DNA from: Campylorhamphus procurvoides
Lineage: Eukaryota; Chordata; Aves; Passeriformes; Dendrocolaptidae
DNA: 64,000 bases
Assembly (NCBI GenBank): GCA_013396655.1
Contig: WBMV01007501.1
Coordinates: 186,001 to 250,000 of the forward strand
Direction of reading: 5' to 3'
Shown: one piece after another, positions 46,861 through 60,527 of the stretch
How the letters are laid out: every line of letters begins with the position of its first letter
Position numbering within the stretch: the first letter of the stretch is position 1
Notes under the pieces: model-generated
Told to the model about the DNA's origin: nothing
The model's database searches: none
The model's input: the letters and a program-made list of their open reading frames with translations, nothing else
Program-made: the position numbers and the translations under genes

Positions 46861-49800
46861 AAGCTGTGCCCAGCAGGAGAAAAGCCCTGACAGTCCAGCA
46901 TAAATCTACCACTACAAACCAGGTACAGAAAGACTGAATGGTCCATTTTGACCATAACCAACTCTGCCTACATCTGTGAGGGCTTCAGTAAACTCCTCCA
47001 TCGTGTCATCAAGGGGATCAATACTTTTTTTAACCTGTCTTTAAAACATAAATGGGTTTGTCCTAGGTGGACTTCTTCAAATATGTTTAGAAATTAATAC
47101 TTCTTCCTCCAGCACTCATCTGGTAACGCAGAACAAAATGGGAATTCAATTTCTGCCTGGTAGCGTTAATTGAGCAAACAGCTTCTTTCTGCACTAGGAC
47201 AGAGAAGGAATCTTAATCCTTCATCTTCCGTCAGCATCTTCAGCTTCCCAAGAAAACACTAAGCAAAGTTATTAGTTCTTCCAAGGTGGGAGCTAAAGTG
47301 CTAATTTTATATAAATCATCAGGACATAGACCCAATGTTAAGCACCATGGTTGTAGGCAAAGACATGAAATAAAGAACAGCTTTTGCTCCCAAGGGCTTA
47401 GAAATACAGTTTAGCATAGCTTTTGTTTTTTTGGTTTTTTTATACCTATGATTAAGTGTCCCAGTGGAGGCAGCTGCCTGATGAGCACTTCAGGAAATCT
47501 GACCCTTATATGCAGGTGCTTAAATTGGAGCTGAGCCCTGGGGAAAATCATGTGTCTGAACAGCCCAGTAAGTAGCAGTGAGGATGGCAGGGCACTGTTC
47601 CCTTGTCAGGAGAGCATGGCTCTGATCCAGCCTAGACCAATTGAGGGGCAGTTAGAGCAGCCTGTCCTCACAAAACATCCCCCAGCCCAGGAGGTGGTAG
47701 CCATCAGTGGGAGAAGAAGGAAGGGCAGGAACGCAATAGCCACAATGCCCCAGGGAGAAGCCCTCCTCCAGTGGTCATGAAGAGACTTCTTGACCTTGGC
47801 CAACACTGCCAACACACACACAACAAGCAAAAGCAGGACCTACCAAATCAAAGTACTGCACTAATCCATCTGTACAACATCTACTGGGCTCTGGTGGTTT
47901 TTCCGGCTGTTCAAACACCTCAGGCATCACCAAGCACTGCCTTTGTATTATAGATCCCCTGTCTCAGCCCATGAACATCTTGGCAGCGTGTCTGCAGGGC
48001 AGAGCACCCAGCTGCCCATGTTGTTGCCCACTGACATACTGTATGGCAGAGATCTGGCCTGTGCCAGATCCTTGTCCCCCAGGCATCACCCCACACACGA
48101 TTTTGGGAATGGCATGGGTAGACTGTCCCTACCAGCATTTGACCATTTGCTTAATGGTTTTGAGGATGGAAAGAGAGGGAGGAGGGAAACTTGAGGTGAG
48201 TGGATGCAAATCAGGCTGAAATTCAATCTCAAAGCTGGATAACAGATTGTGTGCTGTTCCAGGTGCATAGTTGGAGCTATTTCCTGGTCTTTTCCCATTT
48301 CCAGTCCGGGGTATCAGTAAGCTCTCCCTGCTCTCCTCTGTACTTTCCATTCCCTTTCTTTGCACCAAACAATGAAGTCACAGGTCTGGGACCAGTATGT
48401 CTTACACAGCAGTAGGACCTGATGGCTTCATTAGCATGTTACAGAATATTGATAAAGTAAATCACATGAACCAGTCAAATTTCTGTGCCTCAGAGGCAGC
48501 TCTCATCTGCTGTCTGCAAAACAACCAGTTTCTGATATAACCTGACCTACACGCAGGCAAACTTCTCCCACTCTTCAAGCCCTCAGCTTGCCCCTAATCT
48601 AAATTTCATCTCCAGGGATTTCTTGCAAAAGAAATCAGGCAAATAACAAGTGACCTTCTCCTCTTGTTCACTTCATTCTCACCTTCCCACCTCCCCAGCA
48701 GGTCATGAGTTCGCCTCCCTCTAGTCCCTATAGTCCCTCAGGACAGAAAATCGGCTGTTCTCTCATGACTGTATACAAACATAATTTTGGTGCTTTTGCC
48801 CTTTACAAAAAATCTGGTTCATTTTGTCTTCCCTTTCCTTCTCATTCTGTAAACCTTTGCCACTTTCCCTGGTCACTGTCATAGCTTTTTAATGATTCCT
48901 CAGGGCTTTTGTTCACCTCCTCTGCAACTTTCAGAGAGAAACGATGTCGATCTCTCCTCCCATTTCTCTTCTCTTTCCCTTTCAAAGTTTATTTCCAGCC
49001 TATTCTGCTCATAAACTGATCATTCCTGGACCTTGCTTCTCAGTTCAGATCTGCAGGGACCAAGCACAGTGTGTTCCTCCATATGTTCTATCACATCTTT
49101 CTGTTCACTTGCTCTCTAGACAAATTAATTGTTAATTAGTCATAAAATGTGACTCAAAAAAAAGAAAAAAAGAAGGGTGAAAAAGAAGAAACAGACAAAG
49201 AAATAGGCTCTGCAGCAAAGCAATGAGAGTGGTTGTGGAAAGCCAAAGTTTGGAAGCCTCCTTTCCCTTTGTTCTCACCTCTTGACAACTTTTCCAGAAG
49301 GGAAAGTGCCTTTGTCCCTCCCCTTTCCTTCTCTGTGGAAATGTCTGCACAGAAACCCCCTCTGAAGTAGCTGGGACAGATCTGGCTTCCCAAAATACAC
49401 AGCAGCCTTACAAGAGTGTTTCTGTCCTGGCAGGCTCCACTGCCAAGGGCAGAGTCCGAATGAGGCTCTTCTCACATCCCCAGCTCATTTAAGACCCAGT
49501 CAGGTCTGAGGTATCCCTTGATTTTCAGTTGGTCCAATGGCAGCTTTATTATTTTATTGGTACCTTCAGCATAATCAGGTTGTGCCTTTTTTTCCCTTAA
49601 GTATTTTTAAATATACTAGACACCCAGTGAGGAAAATCTCACCCCTACCCTCATGTTGACAGCAAAGCAATAGCACGCTGCTGCCCCTGTGGGATGTTTC
49701 TAGATGCCTTCATATGATCACAACAGCTATAGATGAAAGACGTGTTATACATCTCCTTGCAGAGGACATTTACTAGATATTGAACACTGAGGTCCCTGTT

Positions 49801-49874
49801 TTCTGCTATGCTCCAGCTGCTGAGAGCCTCTCTGATGCAGCAGGGTAAACATAAACCCAGCTAAACTAGGTTTA
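46861..49874. other. Intergenic, no gene seen
   Basis: Dense short frames on both strands at 47.6-48.4 kb reflect GC-richer DNA. A homopurine-like A/G run lies at 49155-49200. No domain or repeat family is recognised. Confidence 0.6.
48051..48070. repeat. 8-bp inverted repeat, 4-base loop
   Basis: GATCTGGC, loop CTGT, GCCAGATC. Confidence 0.85.
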
Positions 49875-49912
49875 CAGCTGCTTTGTGTTAGTAAACTGGA
49901 ACAAAGCAGCTG
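49875..49912. repeat. Perfect 12-bp inverted repeat, 14-base loop
   Basis: CAGCTGCTTTGT pairs with ACAAAGCAGCTG. The arms start and end with the E-box CAGCTG, so two identical E-boxes face each other. Confidence 0.9.
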
Positions 49913-52900
49913 GAGTTTGCCAGTAGAAATGGTCCCTACAATATTCTTGGTTCACATGAGCCCTCATGTTATCAGGACACTTCAGATGGCAAAGACAAGA
50001 GCTGTGGATTCTGAAGAGAAATACAATAAAGTCAGTTGAAGACAATGATGCAGTCTCCCTGTAAAATTACACCATAGCATGTATTTTATGGGAAACCCTT
50101 CAAAATCATCTGCTTTGGAGCACAGAGGAGAGAACTGAGGCTCCCAGGAGCAGCAGTGCTGTGATGATCTTATCCAGCAAAGTCCTTCTCGCTCCCCAAC
50201 TCATGTTGGAGGACTGAAAGTAATGATGCTATGAAAAGAAATTAATTATGAGGTGAATAAAAGCTCATATGTTGCCTACTTCTGAGTATTCATACACTAA
50301 CTTTCTATCACAGAGTCAAAAAGATTCTTTTAACCTGGAGTTACATGTGAAAAGTTCATTGCTCACACAAGGTTTGCAAAACCCTTAATATGATGTGATT
50401 TAAATTTGAAGTAGTATAACCTTGTAACCAGATAAAAAGGTATAATTGCAAAGGAGTGCAAGACAGAGCACACTTGACTCAGTGTTTTGGAAATTTAGAG
50501 TGAAAAAGCAAAGACTCAGCACTCTAGTAAAGAAGGAGGTTGTGTAAGCACTTCAGAGGGGAAAAAAAGGAAGGCAGAAAAAGCTTTTTTTTTACATGGA
50601 AAATTATTCCGAGCACTGACCTCCAGCCTACTCTGGCACTCACACAGTGGTACAGAGGGAAATGCAGACACAGTGCAAATGACATAAACAAATTCCCTTG
50701 GCAGAAACTCCTCTGATGGAGACATCCATTCTCCAGACTCAACCCCACCATGCTAACACACTTGCCTGTTGCATTGCACACAACTCCTGCTCTGCTAATG
50801 GAAAACATCTGTAAAAAAAGTGTGGCTTAAAAGGGGAAAAAACCTCATTGCAGGCAGACTTGAATTTCTCAATCGCCAGAGCTGCCATGCTTTGGCAGTG
50901 AGAAAAGCTTTGGCTTTGCAAGCTCCCCAGATCAACCCTGGGCCCACTCAGGTCGCCAGCCAGGAGTATCTACAGCCCTCTGATCTACTGCATTGCTCAA
51001 GGAAGGATGGATGGCAGCAGGCTCTGGCTATCAGCTAGGCTGAGTTACTCTGTCAGGTAAGAAAATGGATGCTATTGCCTGCTCAGCAGTAAAAGGAAAA
51101 GGGGAAGCAGCAGTAAGGGTTAGAGACAGTTATTATAAGTTTGACTAGGGACAGAATTAAATCGATGCAGTAAATGGCACTTAATGCACTTTAGTGACCT
51201 AACGCATTTACTTCATCATACTGTGCTGTGTGGTTGATCACATTTGATGCATAACACATGAAAAGCACTTGAGGCCATTGCTGGAAAATCTCAGGATGCA
51301 AAACAAATTGTCTGGGCACCTCAGTGTTTTTTGTTCATCATTTCTGCACGCACGTGCGCACACACCCTTTCCTGCACGGCACACTGGATTCGATAGTACC
51401 ATTCAGAGACCAGGTTGGCACTGACTCCACACTCCCACTGAGTTTGCCTTGTCAGGACCAGCAGTCAGGGCTCCAGCTCTGCAAAAATTCTGACCATTTC
51501 CTTGGTTTGGATTGATTGAAACAGCACAACTGCTTTTTTTTTTTTTTCCCAACTAAAAATCCCAGAAAACTTGGTGTAACCCTGGAAAACTAAATAAGTG
51601 GCCAAGTGTGCCAGCTGTAGAAGAATACAGTGGGGCTTCACTCTTTCACATGGCATCAGTCCACACATACAAACCAGGCAGGCTGTCCTCAGAAAGTTCA
51701 AATATGAGGGCTATGCGAAGGCTCAGGTATCTTTGTTTAGCTGATGCACTGCGGGATATACAATGCCAGAGATGTGGAGATGTAATAAAGACAACACAGT
51801 TTTAGAAAGATTCTAGTTGTTGTCAAATATGGGCTCTTCTTCTGGTCCTAGAATTGATTTGCCTTTTTTTTTAATTTCCCCTTGCCACCATAATCAGGGA
51901 AGATGCTGAAGAGCCTTTGAGAACTCTGAAACTCCTTGAGAGACAATATCAGGCACTCCAACAGCTCTCCCTTACCCAAATCTGGAAATTCCTGTCCCAC
52001 AAACCAACCAGCTACTCTCCACAGATCCAGAGCTGAAGTTGTCTCTAACTAGCTGGGCTGGGAAGGGCCCCCATGGGTGCTTTGGTCAGGAGGTCTGCAG
52101 GGATCCACAATGATGCATGATGGGCACCTGCCATGGACTTGCCCACTGCAGCTTCTATCCCCACAGTGATTCTTCTTTGGGGCAGCATGCTGAGAGCCTG
52201 CAAGAGGATGGAGAAATATCACATGGACCAAGACACCTCCTAAACTGATGCCGAGGACATGGGTCATCTCCAGAACAGCCAGAGGTGAAGACAGTGTATA
52301 TCCATAACTGTAATGAGCTGGGACTCAACAGGCTGGGGTGGCTATGCCTTACAAGACTGGACCTCAAAAGTCTGCCCCTCTGTTATACAGTTTAAATGAT
52401 TTTGAACCATTTTCATAAGTGGTTGTGATTGTGATGTTGTTACTGCTGTGCATCACTATAAATCATTATGTTTTTTCAAGCCTTCTCTTCATTTAGAGGT
52501 TAAATAGAATGAATGAGTGGAAATGACAACCACACATGCAACAAAATGAGGGGCTAGAAGCAGCCACCTGCAGTGCTACCACCTCCTCATACATGTTCCA
52601 GAGCTTCTTCCACATGATGTAATGAAAATTTACTCTTGGACTGAATTCTTCACCTGAGGACCAGGAAGCATTGGCAATGAACCCCTAAAGCTCATATTCT
52701 TCCTTGCAAAATGGGGATATTTGTGAATATCCATTTGCTGTTTGGGAACAGTATGGTGAAGTGAGGTCAGATGGGTTTTTACCTCAGAATAAATCTTGAT
52801 CCTACCAAAGGACCAAGAATCCTGTCAACCAGTTCTTGGCTTCATTACATGAAAAACAGCTTCCTCAGCACTTCAGTTGCTACTGACATTATCCCTCCAA

Positions 52901-53714
52901 ATGTATCAGAATTGAATTCTGTTACTAGGGCCATAAAAAGGAACTCAGGGAGACTAAACCTCACCCCCACCCTGCGCATCATATCCCACTTCTGGATCTG
53001 TATTGCACAGCAGCCCATTGAACACAGCAAAGCCACCACGGGGGGGAATCTCAGGCCCAAGGTGACCTCAGGCCATGCTCACCCCAACACCAAACTAAGC
53101 TAAGGAAGCTCACTGACCTCCTGTGGTACCACAGCTTGGGGCTCAGGGGAAGCATGAGGAAGACTGCAATAATTTTGGATTCACTCCAGTGTTGCTGAAA
53201 GCAGAATTTGGCCCTGCTCTAAGAGAGGGAGAGAAAAATATACATTGGATTTATTTGTCTTTGGAGTGAACTAGACAGATTTCAATACTTAAGGGGATTG
53301 TGTTTAAGTCGTCTGTGGATTTTGAAAACAATATTATTGCCTGGTATCACAAGCAATTCCCAATTTTTAGATCTTCCTGAGCTAGACTCTCTTTTAGTCC
53401 TAATAGTGACAATTCTATTATGGCTGCGAGGGAAATGGAATTGCAATGAACTGGTATACATTTTCCTTAAAAATTACAAAGTGACAAATGTTTTATTTCA
53501 GTTTCTCTTGAGGATTTTCTGGATATTAAAAATAATGTAGTCACTGGCTGGTATTAACATAGTACTCTAACAGCCTGTTTCAGGGAAAGCAGAGGACTGT
53601 ATTTTCCTGGCAGCCTCTCACAAGGTGCTGTTCACATTGTAAATGTGCTTTGTTATCTAGCAGGATCAAGACTTCACTGAAGAAAAAGGTATTTTAACTC
53701 CATGTTTTAAAAGT
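49913..53714. other. Intergenic, no gene seen
   Basis: Includes a T14 run at 51.53 kb and a GC-richer stretch at 52.05-52.37 kb that might be a worn repeat, although I cannot name it. The 110-codon frame at 52771-53103 is unrecognised. Confidence 0.6.
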
Positions 53715-53790
53715 CTAATTCTGCCCTTTCTTGGGCTGAAAACAATCCACTGTCTTCAATACAAACACGAGGGATTTACACCAGCCTAAG
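53715..53790. repeat. Possible ancient amniote repeat ('gatttacaccag' type)
   Basis: AATTCTGCCCTTTCTTGGGC, TCCACTGTCTTCAATAC and GAGGGATTTACACCAGCCTAAG follow the same pattern as the copy suspected at 6.7 kb. Confidence 0.35.
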
Positions 53791-54199
53791 CACATGGAAA
53801 GTCCATTTATTTCCTTCTATATCGACCTCTGTTATTGTGTTTTAAATTCTTGGGTTTTGAACACAGTTTCACATACTCTTATGTTGCCCATTTTCTTATT
53901 GTCTTCCCAGCTCCCTGATGCTCCATCAGTGGCAGCAATAGTGTGTATATGGCAATCAGACCACTGGTACAATACCTACTGTACTGTGCAGCTCCACAGC
54001 AGGTTTAGGTGATGAAACAGCAAAACGGGGCAGATTTTCAGAAAAGAAAAAAAAAAAAAGCCCTAGTATCCACATAGGAAACCATGGTAGAACTAAACCC
54101 AAGACTTTTAAAAATCTGATTAGCCCATTTCAGACTTGTAAATTTTGAAAGAGCACGGTTGTTGCAGATGCTTCTGTTTCTCCATCTCCAAATCAAGAT

Positions 54200-54262
54200 G
54201 GCCTAGAAGAACTAGGTGATCTTTAGTGTCTCTTCCAAAGCAAACCATTCTACGATTCTACA
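54200..54262 (+). mobile_element. CR1 LINE 3' tail, very short fragment
   Basis: Only the last ~60 bases of a CR1 are present: GAACTAGGTGATCTTTAGTG then CAAACCATTCTACGATTCTA. A nearly identical stretch ends the CR1 copies at 9.3 and 60.5 kb. Confidence 0.85.
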
Positions 54263-57023
54263 AAGATGTCCTAAAAGATTCTAAACTCTTCCCAAAAATC
54301 TAGGACCTTGTCAGTCTTCTACAGGGCTACCAACTGAAAACCCCACTGGAGCTGTCATAAACCTCAAGATGCTTACATAATACAAGGAGGAACTGACTGT
54401 GGGTGCATTTTAGAAACAAAGAAAACCCAAAATGTATCCCTCAGTTGCCAGCAACTGGTCTGCTTTATGGCTCTTTTGCGATTGTGAATGGGGTCTGAGT
54501 CTGTGTAGAGAGGAAGGAAGAAATTCAAGGGAAAACATTTTACAGACTCTAAATTCTCATTTGTACTGCAACTTTGAGAGAGTGTTGTATCTTTTTTTTG
54601 CAGTCATTACCTCAGCAGTTGCTGTTAATCTTACATTCTTCTTGTGAAAACTCAGAAATTGCTTCATCTAATGTTTTCTGGGACGAAAAATAGCTGTTCC
54701 TTAATTCACTTCACGACCACCAGCAGTACAATAGTTAATTACAGAAAGGAACAGGAGAGGAGCTCAAGCTGCACAGAGCAGCCTCTGCAGCATGGAGCAC
54801 CCATCCAGCCCTAATGCGCAATACAAATGCAGGTGATGTGCAAATCCAGCTTCCCGGAACTAGCAGAACCTGGAGCAGGCAGCTCATAAAACCCGCACAC
54901 AGCCCTGGAAGCCATGCAGGGAAATGAAGTGTGGAATAAACCATATCATGCAGAGACTAGAATGTCACCTCACGCTGCTCAAAATCTTGAGGAAAATCTG
55001 TTTCTCTACGATAACACTGTGGATATGATTAGCTAACAGCTTTAGAAAGGGAAAGTAGAGACTTGTTTCTTTTCTCTCTGCTAATCATTTAAAAGAGGAA
55101 AATAAAATAAGGCGTTGAACAGTGCCAAATCTCTTATCTACCTCCATTCAAGTGACAGCACAATGAACTTCAGTGAGGTTGTTCAAAAAGCCCTCAAGAG
55201 TGCCTTTAAAGTTGAACTGATTATGTGCTAAGTATTTGGGGCAGACTCTCAGTTCATGTAAGAAAGCAAGATCCCAGAGACTTCACAGACCTGGCTTTGG
55301 AGTATTCCAGCTAAAAGTCAGTTTTTATTCCCAGTGTGGCAGGCTAGCCAGCAAAACTGACTCAGCGTGGGATTTCTTCACCTAACATATATAACACAAA
55401 GATCTCCAGTGGAGTTTGTTCTTCCTTTACTGACCACTTTTCTATACAGCAGAGATCAAGCAGGCGCAAGTCTCCAAGGACCCCACTCATCTGATTTGTT
55501 TTGGATTTGATCTCCACTGCAAACACAGGCTACCAAGGGGTGCATGGCGACAGTGGTGGTTTGGTTGAGGTCAACATTGCACTTTCCAAGGTGACTATCC
55601 CGATTTCCCCCACACCTCACTTTGGTTCACATCACAGGGCAGCAATGGAGCACACAAACTGGATCCTTTTCAGATTAAATAAAGCTGAGAGGGGCAGACA
55701 TGGACGTGATGCACTTCACCCCACATTTAACTCCCCCTCTATGATATGTCAGGTCTCAGACTACAACTCTACAATAGCCAATCCATGCTAATTGCTAATG
55801 GAGACAACAGCCTTCTGATGGCTCCTGCAGATGTAACTATCTGCATTTAATCAAATTAATTCTACTCCAAGCTGTTTTGTATAAATAACATGGCAACAAG
55901 AATTCAAGTGTTGAAGGAGTGGGAACACTGATCTCAGATCATTTTTAGGGTAAGATGTTTTGTTCATCCTCTGGCAGAGAGAAGCCCATAGACAGTACAG
56001 GGCAACAGTGACTCTTGGGATGTTCTGTTTCAAAGGAATCTGTAGTGACTCTAAATCAAGAGCAGAACAGATTTGCCCACATCTTTCAGCCTCTTCCCAA
56101 GACACATCAGTCTTCTATGACTGGCAGATTAGATGGATAAGAATCTCTCCCTATTCTGGCAGCCTGAACCCCAAAAGGGATGAGGTCAGCCTGAACATCT
56201 CGGACAGGAATAAACCAGTGACTAATCTCTTAAATGTACAGGCCACCATCCTGAGCCCACTAGCATTATCAGGAACTTTCTTAGTGTGGGATTTATTCAA
56301 CCAGACGTTGGTATCTGTGCTGCAGGACCTGCACTCAGGGTTTCTATACCATCAGCAGAGAGAAATGAGCACATGTGAGGCACAACTTAACTTGGGCTAA
56401 AGTCCATGTCTGAAACAGGTGAGAAGGATAATCCCCAGCAGTATTTAGTTCTGTTTGCTGACTATGCAGGGAGACGGCGAGGTCCAGCTCTGACAGAAGG
56501 GAGTGCTTTTTACCCACCTAGAGTTAGGTGGGCTGAATGCAAACCCCTGTGACTGTGACAGGCTTCTGATAACCCCATAACAATAAATATGGGTCACTAA
56601 ATCAATATATATTCTCAGCTTGCAGGGATCAGCATTCAAAGGCCCCCAGGCTGGTGGAGTGAACATACACATTACAGTGAGTCCTTCCAAAAGTCCCCGT
56701 TACCTAACAATGACTGTGTCACAATGCAGGGATACTGTCCTGCTTTACACAAGTGGCACAGACTGAAAGTTTGCCTTCCCTCAGGTAAGACAGGAAACAC
56801 CTGTCAGTGTTGCTGGACTAGGGACCATTGTGGATAGATGCTATACCACGTACATTCTCTATGCACACAGGATATACACAGAGCCATTGCTCAGTTCAGG
56901 CCAAGGAGAAAGCAGATAAAGAGCCTTTCATTTAACTACCTTGAACTTGAGACACGTGGCAATCATGGTCCCAAATCTGCATTCTCAAGAGTACAAGCAA
57001 GATTTGTTATTCTACCCTAAAAA
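54263..57023. other. Intergenic, downstream of the inferred EXT1 3' end
   Basis: The 146-codon plus frame (55960-56400) and the 96-codon frame (55501-55791) show no known domain; the first overlaps an 84-codon minus frame. No repeat is recognised. Confidence 0.55.
56513..56532. repeat. 8-bp inverted repeat, 4-base loop
   Basis: CCCACCTA, loop GAGT, TAGGTGGG. It lies about 500 bases downstream of the inferred EXT1 poly(A) site (minus-strand sense). Confidence 0.85.
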
Positions 57024-57060
57024 TAAGAACACACTGCAACAGAAATGTACGTCCTTTATT
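57024..57060 (-). terminator. EXT1: Candidate distal poly(A) site of EXT1
   Basis: The minus strand reads AATAAA (57055-57060), then about 20 bases later TTGCA followed by GTGTGTTCTT. This is the canonical order: hexamer, cleavage at CA, then a GU/U-rich downstream element. Cleavage would fall at about 57034-57038. Confidence 0.6.
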
Positions 57061-57609
57061 AACAACTTTTCAAAATAAATCTGAAGAAAAAAAGTCTTTG
57101 GTGACACTATCTATAAAAACAACCTATCTTAGATGGTAAACCTATGATGTTATACAGGTTAATGAAGTAAACCAAATTATATGGCTTTTTAATTTCTCAT
57201 TCTCTCTTTTTCTCTCACTCACACACTTGCTTTAGGTTTAATTGCACCATGTTGTCAATAGTCAAACAAAGAGGGAGAAACACTTTAAAAAAGATGTGGC
57301 AGCACTATGAAAACATTGGTAATGCATTAGAAAATTTTTCTCAAAAATGTACATTTTATACAAAATAAGATTGTATTTTTGTTTGCTTTTTTGCTTTACA
57401 TTTGCCAGCCTAAGAATTCCCATTTCAGGTTTCCATTCTCATAATCCAAACACTATACATATTTTCTCTCAAAATAAATATACAGAATTATGTACAAGGT
57501 CGCAAGGCCTATTGGATCATCACTAATCCGCTGTGAAATAGTCACTAAAAACATTGTGAAAGAGTGGGAGGGAGTATCTCAAAGCATCTGATGAGTCCCA
57601 TAACCCCCC

Positions 57610-57649
57610 CAATTTAACCCCTGCCTAATTTAACTCCCCCTGATTTAAC
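57610..57649 (-). repeat. Three-copy short tandem repeat in inferred EXT1 UTR
   Basis: On the plus strand, A/GATTTAAC occurs at 57611, 57627 and 57642, a spacing of 16 and 15 bases, separated by C-runs. In mRNA sense this gives GTTAAATT units alternating with runs of four to seven G. Confidence 0.7.
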
Positions 57650-58657
57650 TCCAACTTTAAAAATGTGTGTGAAGACAGTTAAAATAGTGGTATAAAGGCC
57701 AGCTTGACTTAGTTTTAAACAAGGGTGAGATGTACAAAATTTTGGAATATGCAGTTTTATTTCCAGCAGACACCAGCTAAGACCCTGCACAGGGCAGGTC
57801 CCTTCTTGGAAGACCACAGGTCCATCCCATGAAGTCCTGCTAAAGCCCAGGGAAATGGCTCTGTCAGGCTGATGCCCTTGAAGGCCACATTTCCAGGACA
57901 GACATCAGAGACTGCCTGGAAAAAAAAAATAGAGTAGACCACCCATCCATCCTTTGCTGTAAGAGGATGTTTAACTGGAGGAATTAATAAAATGTTGTCA
58001 ATTGATATAGATGTTATGACAAACACTGAGTGGTCTTTTAGTTTTAGTAAGGAGGGAGTGCAAAAGAGGAGGACACAGCATTTTATACTGGGCATGTAAA
58101 AAATCCTAGCCTACCCCTAGCTGTTTCTTTCATTGCTTCAGTGTCAAACGATGACTTCCATTCTCCAAATAACATCTTTTGGTAAATGAGCTATTTTAAA
58201 AGGCGCTCACTGGTGAAAGATTAATTTCTTTGTCAAAATTGGCTCTAAAAGAGAAATTGGAATCTGAAATTGATCAAATCCATGATTTGAAACGGAAAAG
58301 ATCAAAGCTCTCGATAGCCATGCATTAGCACACCAGTGTGTTCACTATGAAATTATTAAAAAGCTTAAACATTCACATCTAGAAAAAGGTATGGTAATAA
58401 CTAGAGGTTCTCACAAAATAGAAAGAGGGCAAATAAAATCTTGTGCAGGCCCAAGAGACTGCAAGGAGCTCCAGGCACTTTCCATCTATACAATTTGCCC
58501 CTATTTTTGTGTCGTGTTTTTCTCATGAAACCTTCCTCCAGCAGTAGATCTTATTCAAATTAAAACTGGGAAGGGTTTCTTTCTCTCTTTTTTATTTTTC
58601 CCCCTTTAATACATGCAATTAAAAATTAATCAGTTCTCCCAAACTCTAATCCATACT

Positions 58658-58663
58658 TTTATT
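58658..58663 (-). terminator. EXT1: Possible internal poly(A) signal in EXT1 3' UTR
   Basis: The minus strand has AATAAA followed by a G/T-containing stretch (GTATGGATTAGAGTTTGGG). It is a plausible alternative, shorter 3' end, but the downstream element is weaker than at 57.05 kb. Confidence 0.3.
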
Positions 58664-60244
58664 CTTTTTTAATGGCATGGATCTATTCACATTCATCCAC
58701 CCATCTCACCCCTGATTAAATTAAGGTCAGTAACCTTTACAAAAGGCCACATGCGTAACACTCAGTCAAGTCATCAGGCATTCAAGTACCTGTAAAGTAA
58801 AGGCTAACATAGCCTGCTGTTAATGAAAAATCATAATAATTAAAAAAAAATACAAAATGAGCAACAAGGAGTGAACCTTGTTTCAGCACCATCTGAATCA
58901 GGAGGGGAAAAAAGAGAATAAAGAACCATTAACTTGCACCTAGGACATGACAAAAGGGTGATTTCATTCACTAAGGAAACAACACAACTCTGCCCAACAC
59001 AGGTACGGGTGGGAGGCTCTGCCTGCTGTCCCGAGGAGCGCTGGCCAAGAACGGACACATTGAGTAGAGCACAACGAGTCTCTAAGCTGGGTCTGTGTCC
59101 AGCTCTTCCCCTGGGTCCCCAGGCCGTGGACACGGAGACCAATGACTGTTCTTGAGACTGGCCATGAGGCACATTCTTTCCTAGCAAGACAACTATGCCT
59201 GGGTAACGTACTGCAAAGAGAAATGCTCCTACCTATCCACATCCCTTCTGGAGCTAAGCCTTCCATTGTCACTTGTTTAATTAGCAATCTGTAAACAGAA
59301 GGGGCCTCAAATCACACTGAGAGTGAGCTTTAGCACAGTCTCTTTCAGCCACCCCAAAAAGTGACTACAACAGAGCAGCGTAAAAGCTTGGCCTGACTCA
59401 CTGCACTCCAAAAATAGATAGTTACTCCCTTTTGAATGAAAACCTCAACCCACGTGTCCCCAAATGGCACTAACTAAAATTCTAGCGGAATTGTAATTCC
59501 TGTTTTTGTAAGGCCCCCTCTTTCCCTCTCCCTGGCCCCTCTTGCTGGCTACAGACCAGTGACTGCTTCTTAGAGCTTCAGATGCTCTTGTGGACACGGC
59601 TGCATGCCCACTTGCACACAGAACACAAGCAAAGCGTGAGCCCGGCCAACCTCATCCAGTGTTTGGCACGTTCTCCAAAAAACAAGTCTAAAGAGAAGGT
59701 CTATTCTAGTCATTGAAAGAGCTAACTGATCTCCAAGAGGAAAAGTGCCATGTGAGCCACTGAGACATTCACTCTGGAAAACTGAACCACTGGATTTCAT
59801 CTTCCCCTGCAGATCAGCAAACACAGACCTGAGAGCACAGAGAAGTGAGGTTCAGGTTTTTACAAGATATGGGCAGCAGAATTAGCATCTCATCCTACAC
59901 AGACTGGGTATATCCTGCTCCCTTTCCCTCTCTAGCTCTGTCCACCTCCTGCTGCCTCTTTACACTTCTGTCCACACACTGATTTAACTCTAAAATGGCA
60001 TTAGAAAAAGCCAGTATATCACTGGATAGTTTTCCATGAGTGTAGAGAGTTGAATGGGCTCACAGAAACATTTGGTGGGCACCACCATGGCAGAAGGTGT
60101 CACATCAGGTGAGACTGCATGGCCAGGGACTGGGAGGACAACAGTAGTGGTGGGAAAAGTGGCACCTCTTCCTTTCAGCAGCATAAATCACTAGCTGCAG
60201 TCTCACATGTTTTGGCAGATTCCTTTTAAGATTTGGTTCAGATT

Positions 60245-60527
60245 TATAAGGGCGTGTAGTGATAAGACAAAGGGTAATGGTTTTAAACTGAAAGAGGGCA
60301 GGTTCAGATCATATATAAGGAAGAAATTGTTTACTGTGATGGTGGTGAGGCACTGGAACAGGTTGCTCAGATCAGCTGTGGATGCCCCATCCCTGGAGGT
60401 GTTCAAGGTCAGGTTGGATGGGGCTTGAGCAAACTGATCTAGTGGAAGATGTCCCTGTTCATGGCAGAGGGTTGGAACTAGATGATCTTTAAGATCGTTT
60501 CCAACCCAAACCATTCTATGATTCTAA
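60245..60527 (+). mobile_element. CR1 LINE 3' fragment (young-looking)
   Basis: The sequence follows the avian CR1 3' end closely: GTAGTGATAAGACAA, AGGAAGAAATTGTTTACTGTG, GTGAGGCACTGGAACAGG, GATGCCCCATCCCTGGAG, and the tail GATGATCTTTAAGATCG...CCATTCTATGATTCT. It is 5'-truncated to about 280 bases, as most CR1 copies are. It lies inside the inferred EXT1 3' UTR in antisense orientation to that gene. The open frame across it is an eroded tail of the reverse transcriptase ORF, not a gene. Confidence 0.95.

Noticed and set aside
52050..52400. GC-richer stretch as an ancient LTR
   Set aside because: No matching second copy, no clear TG...CA ends and no poly(A) signal arrangement.
55960..56400. 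146-codon plus frame
   Set aside because: Unrecognised and overlapping an 84-codon minus frame. Composition is like the flanking non-coding DNA.
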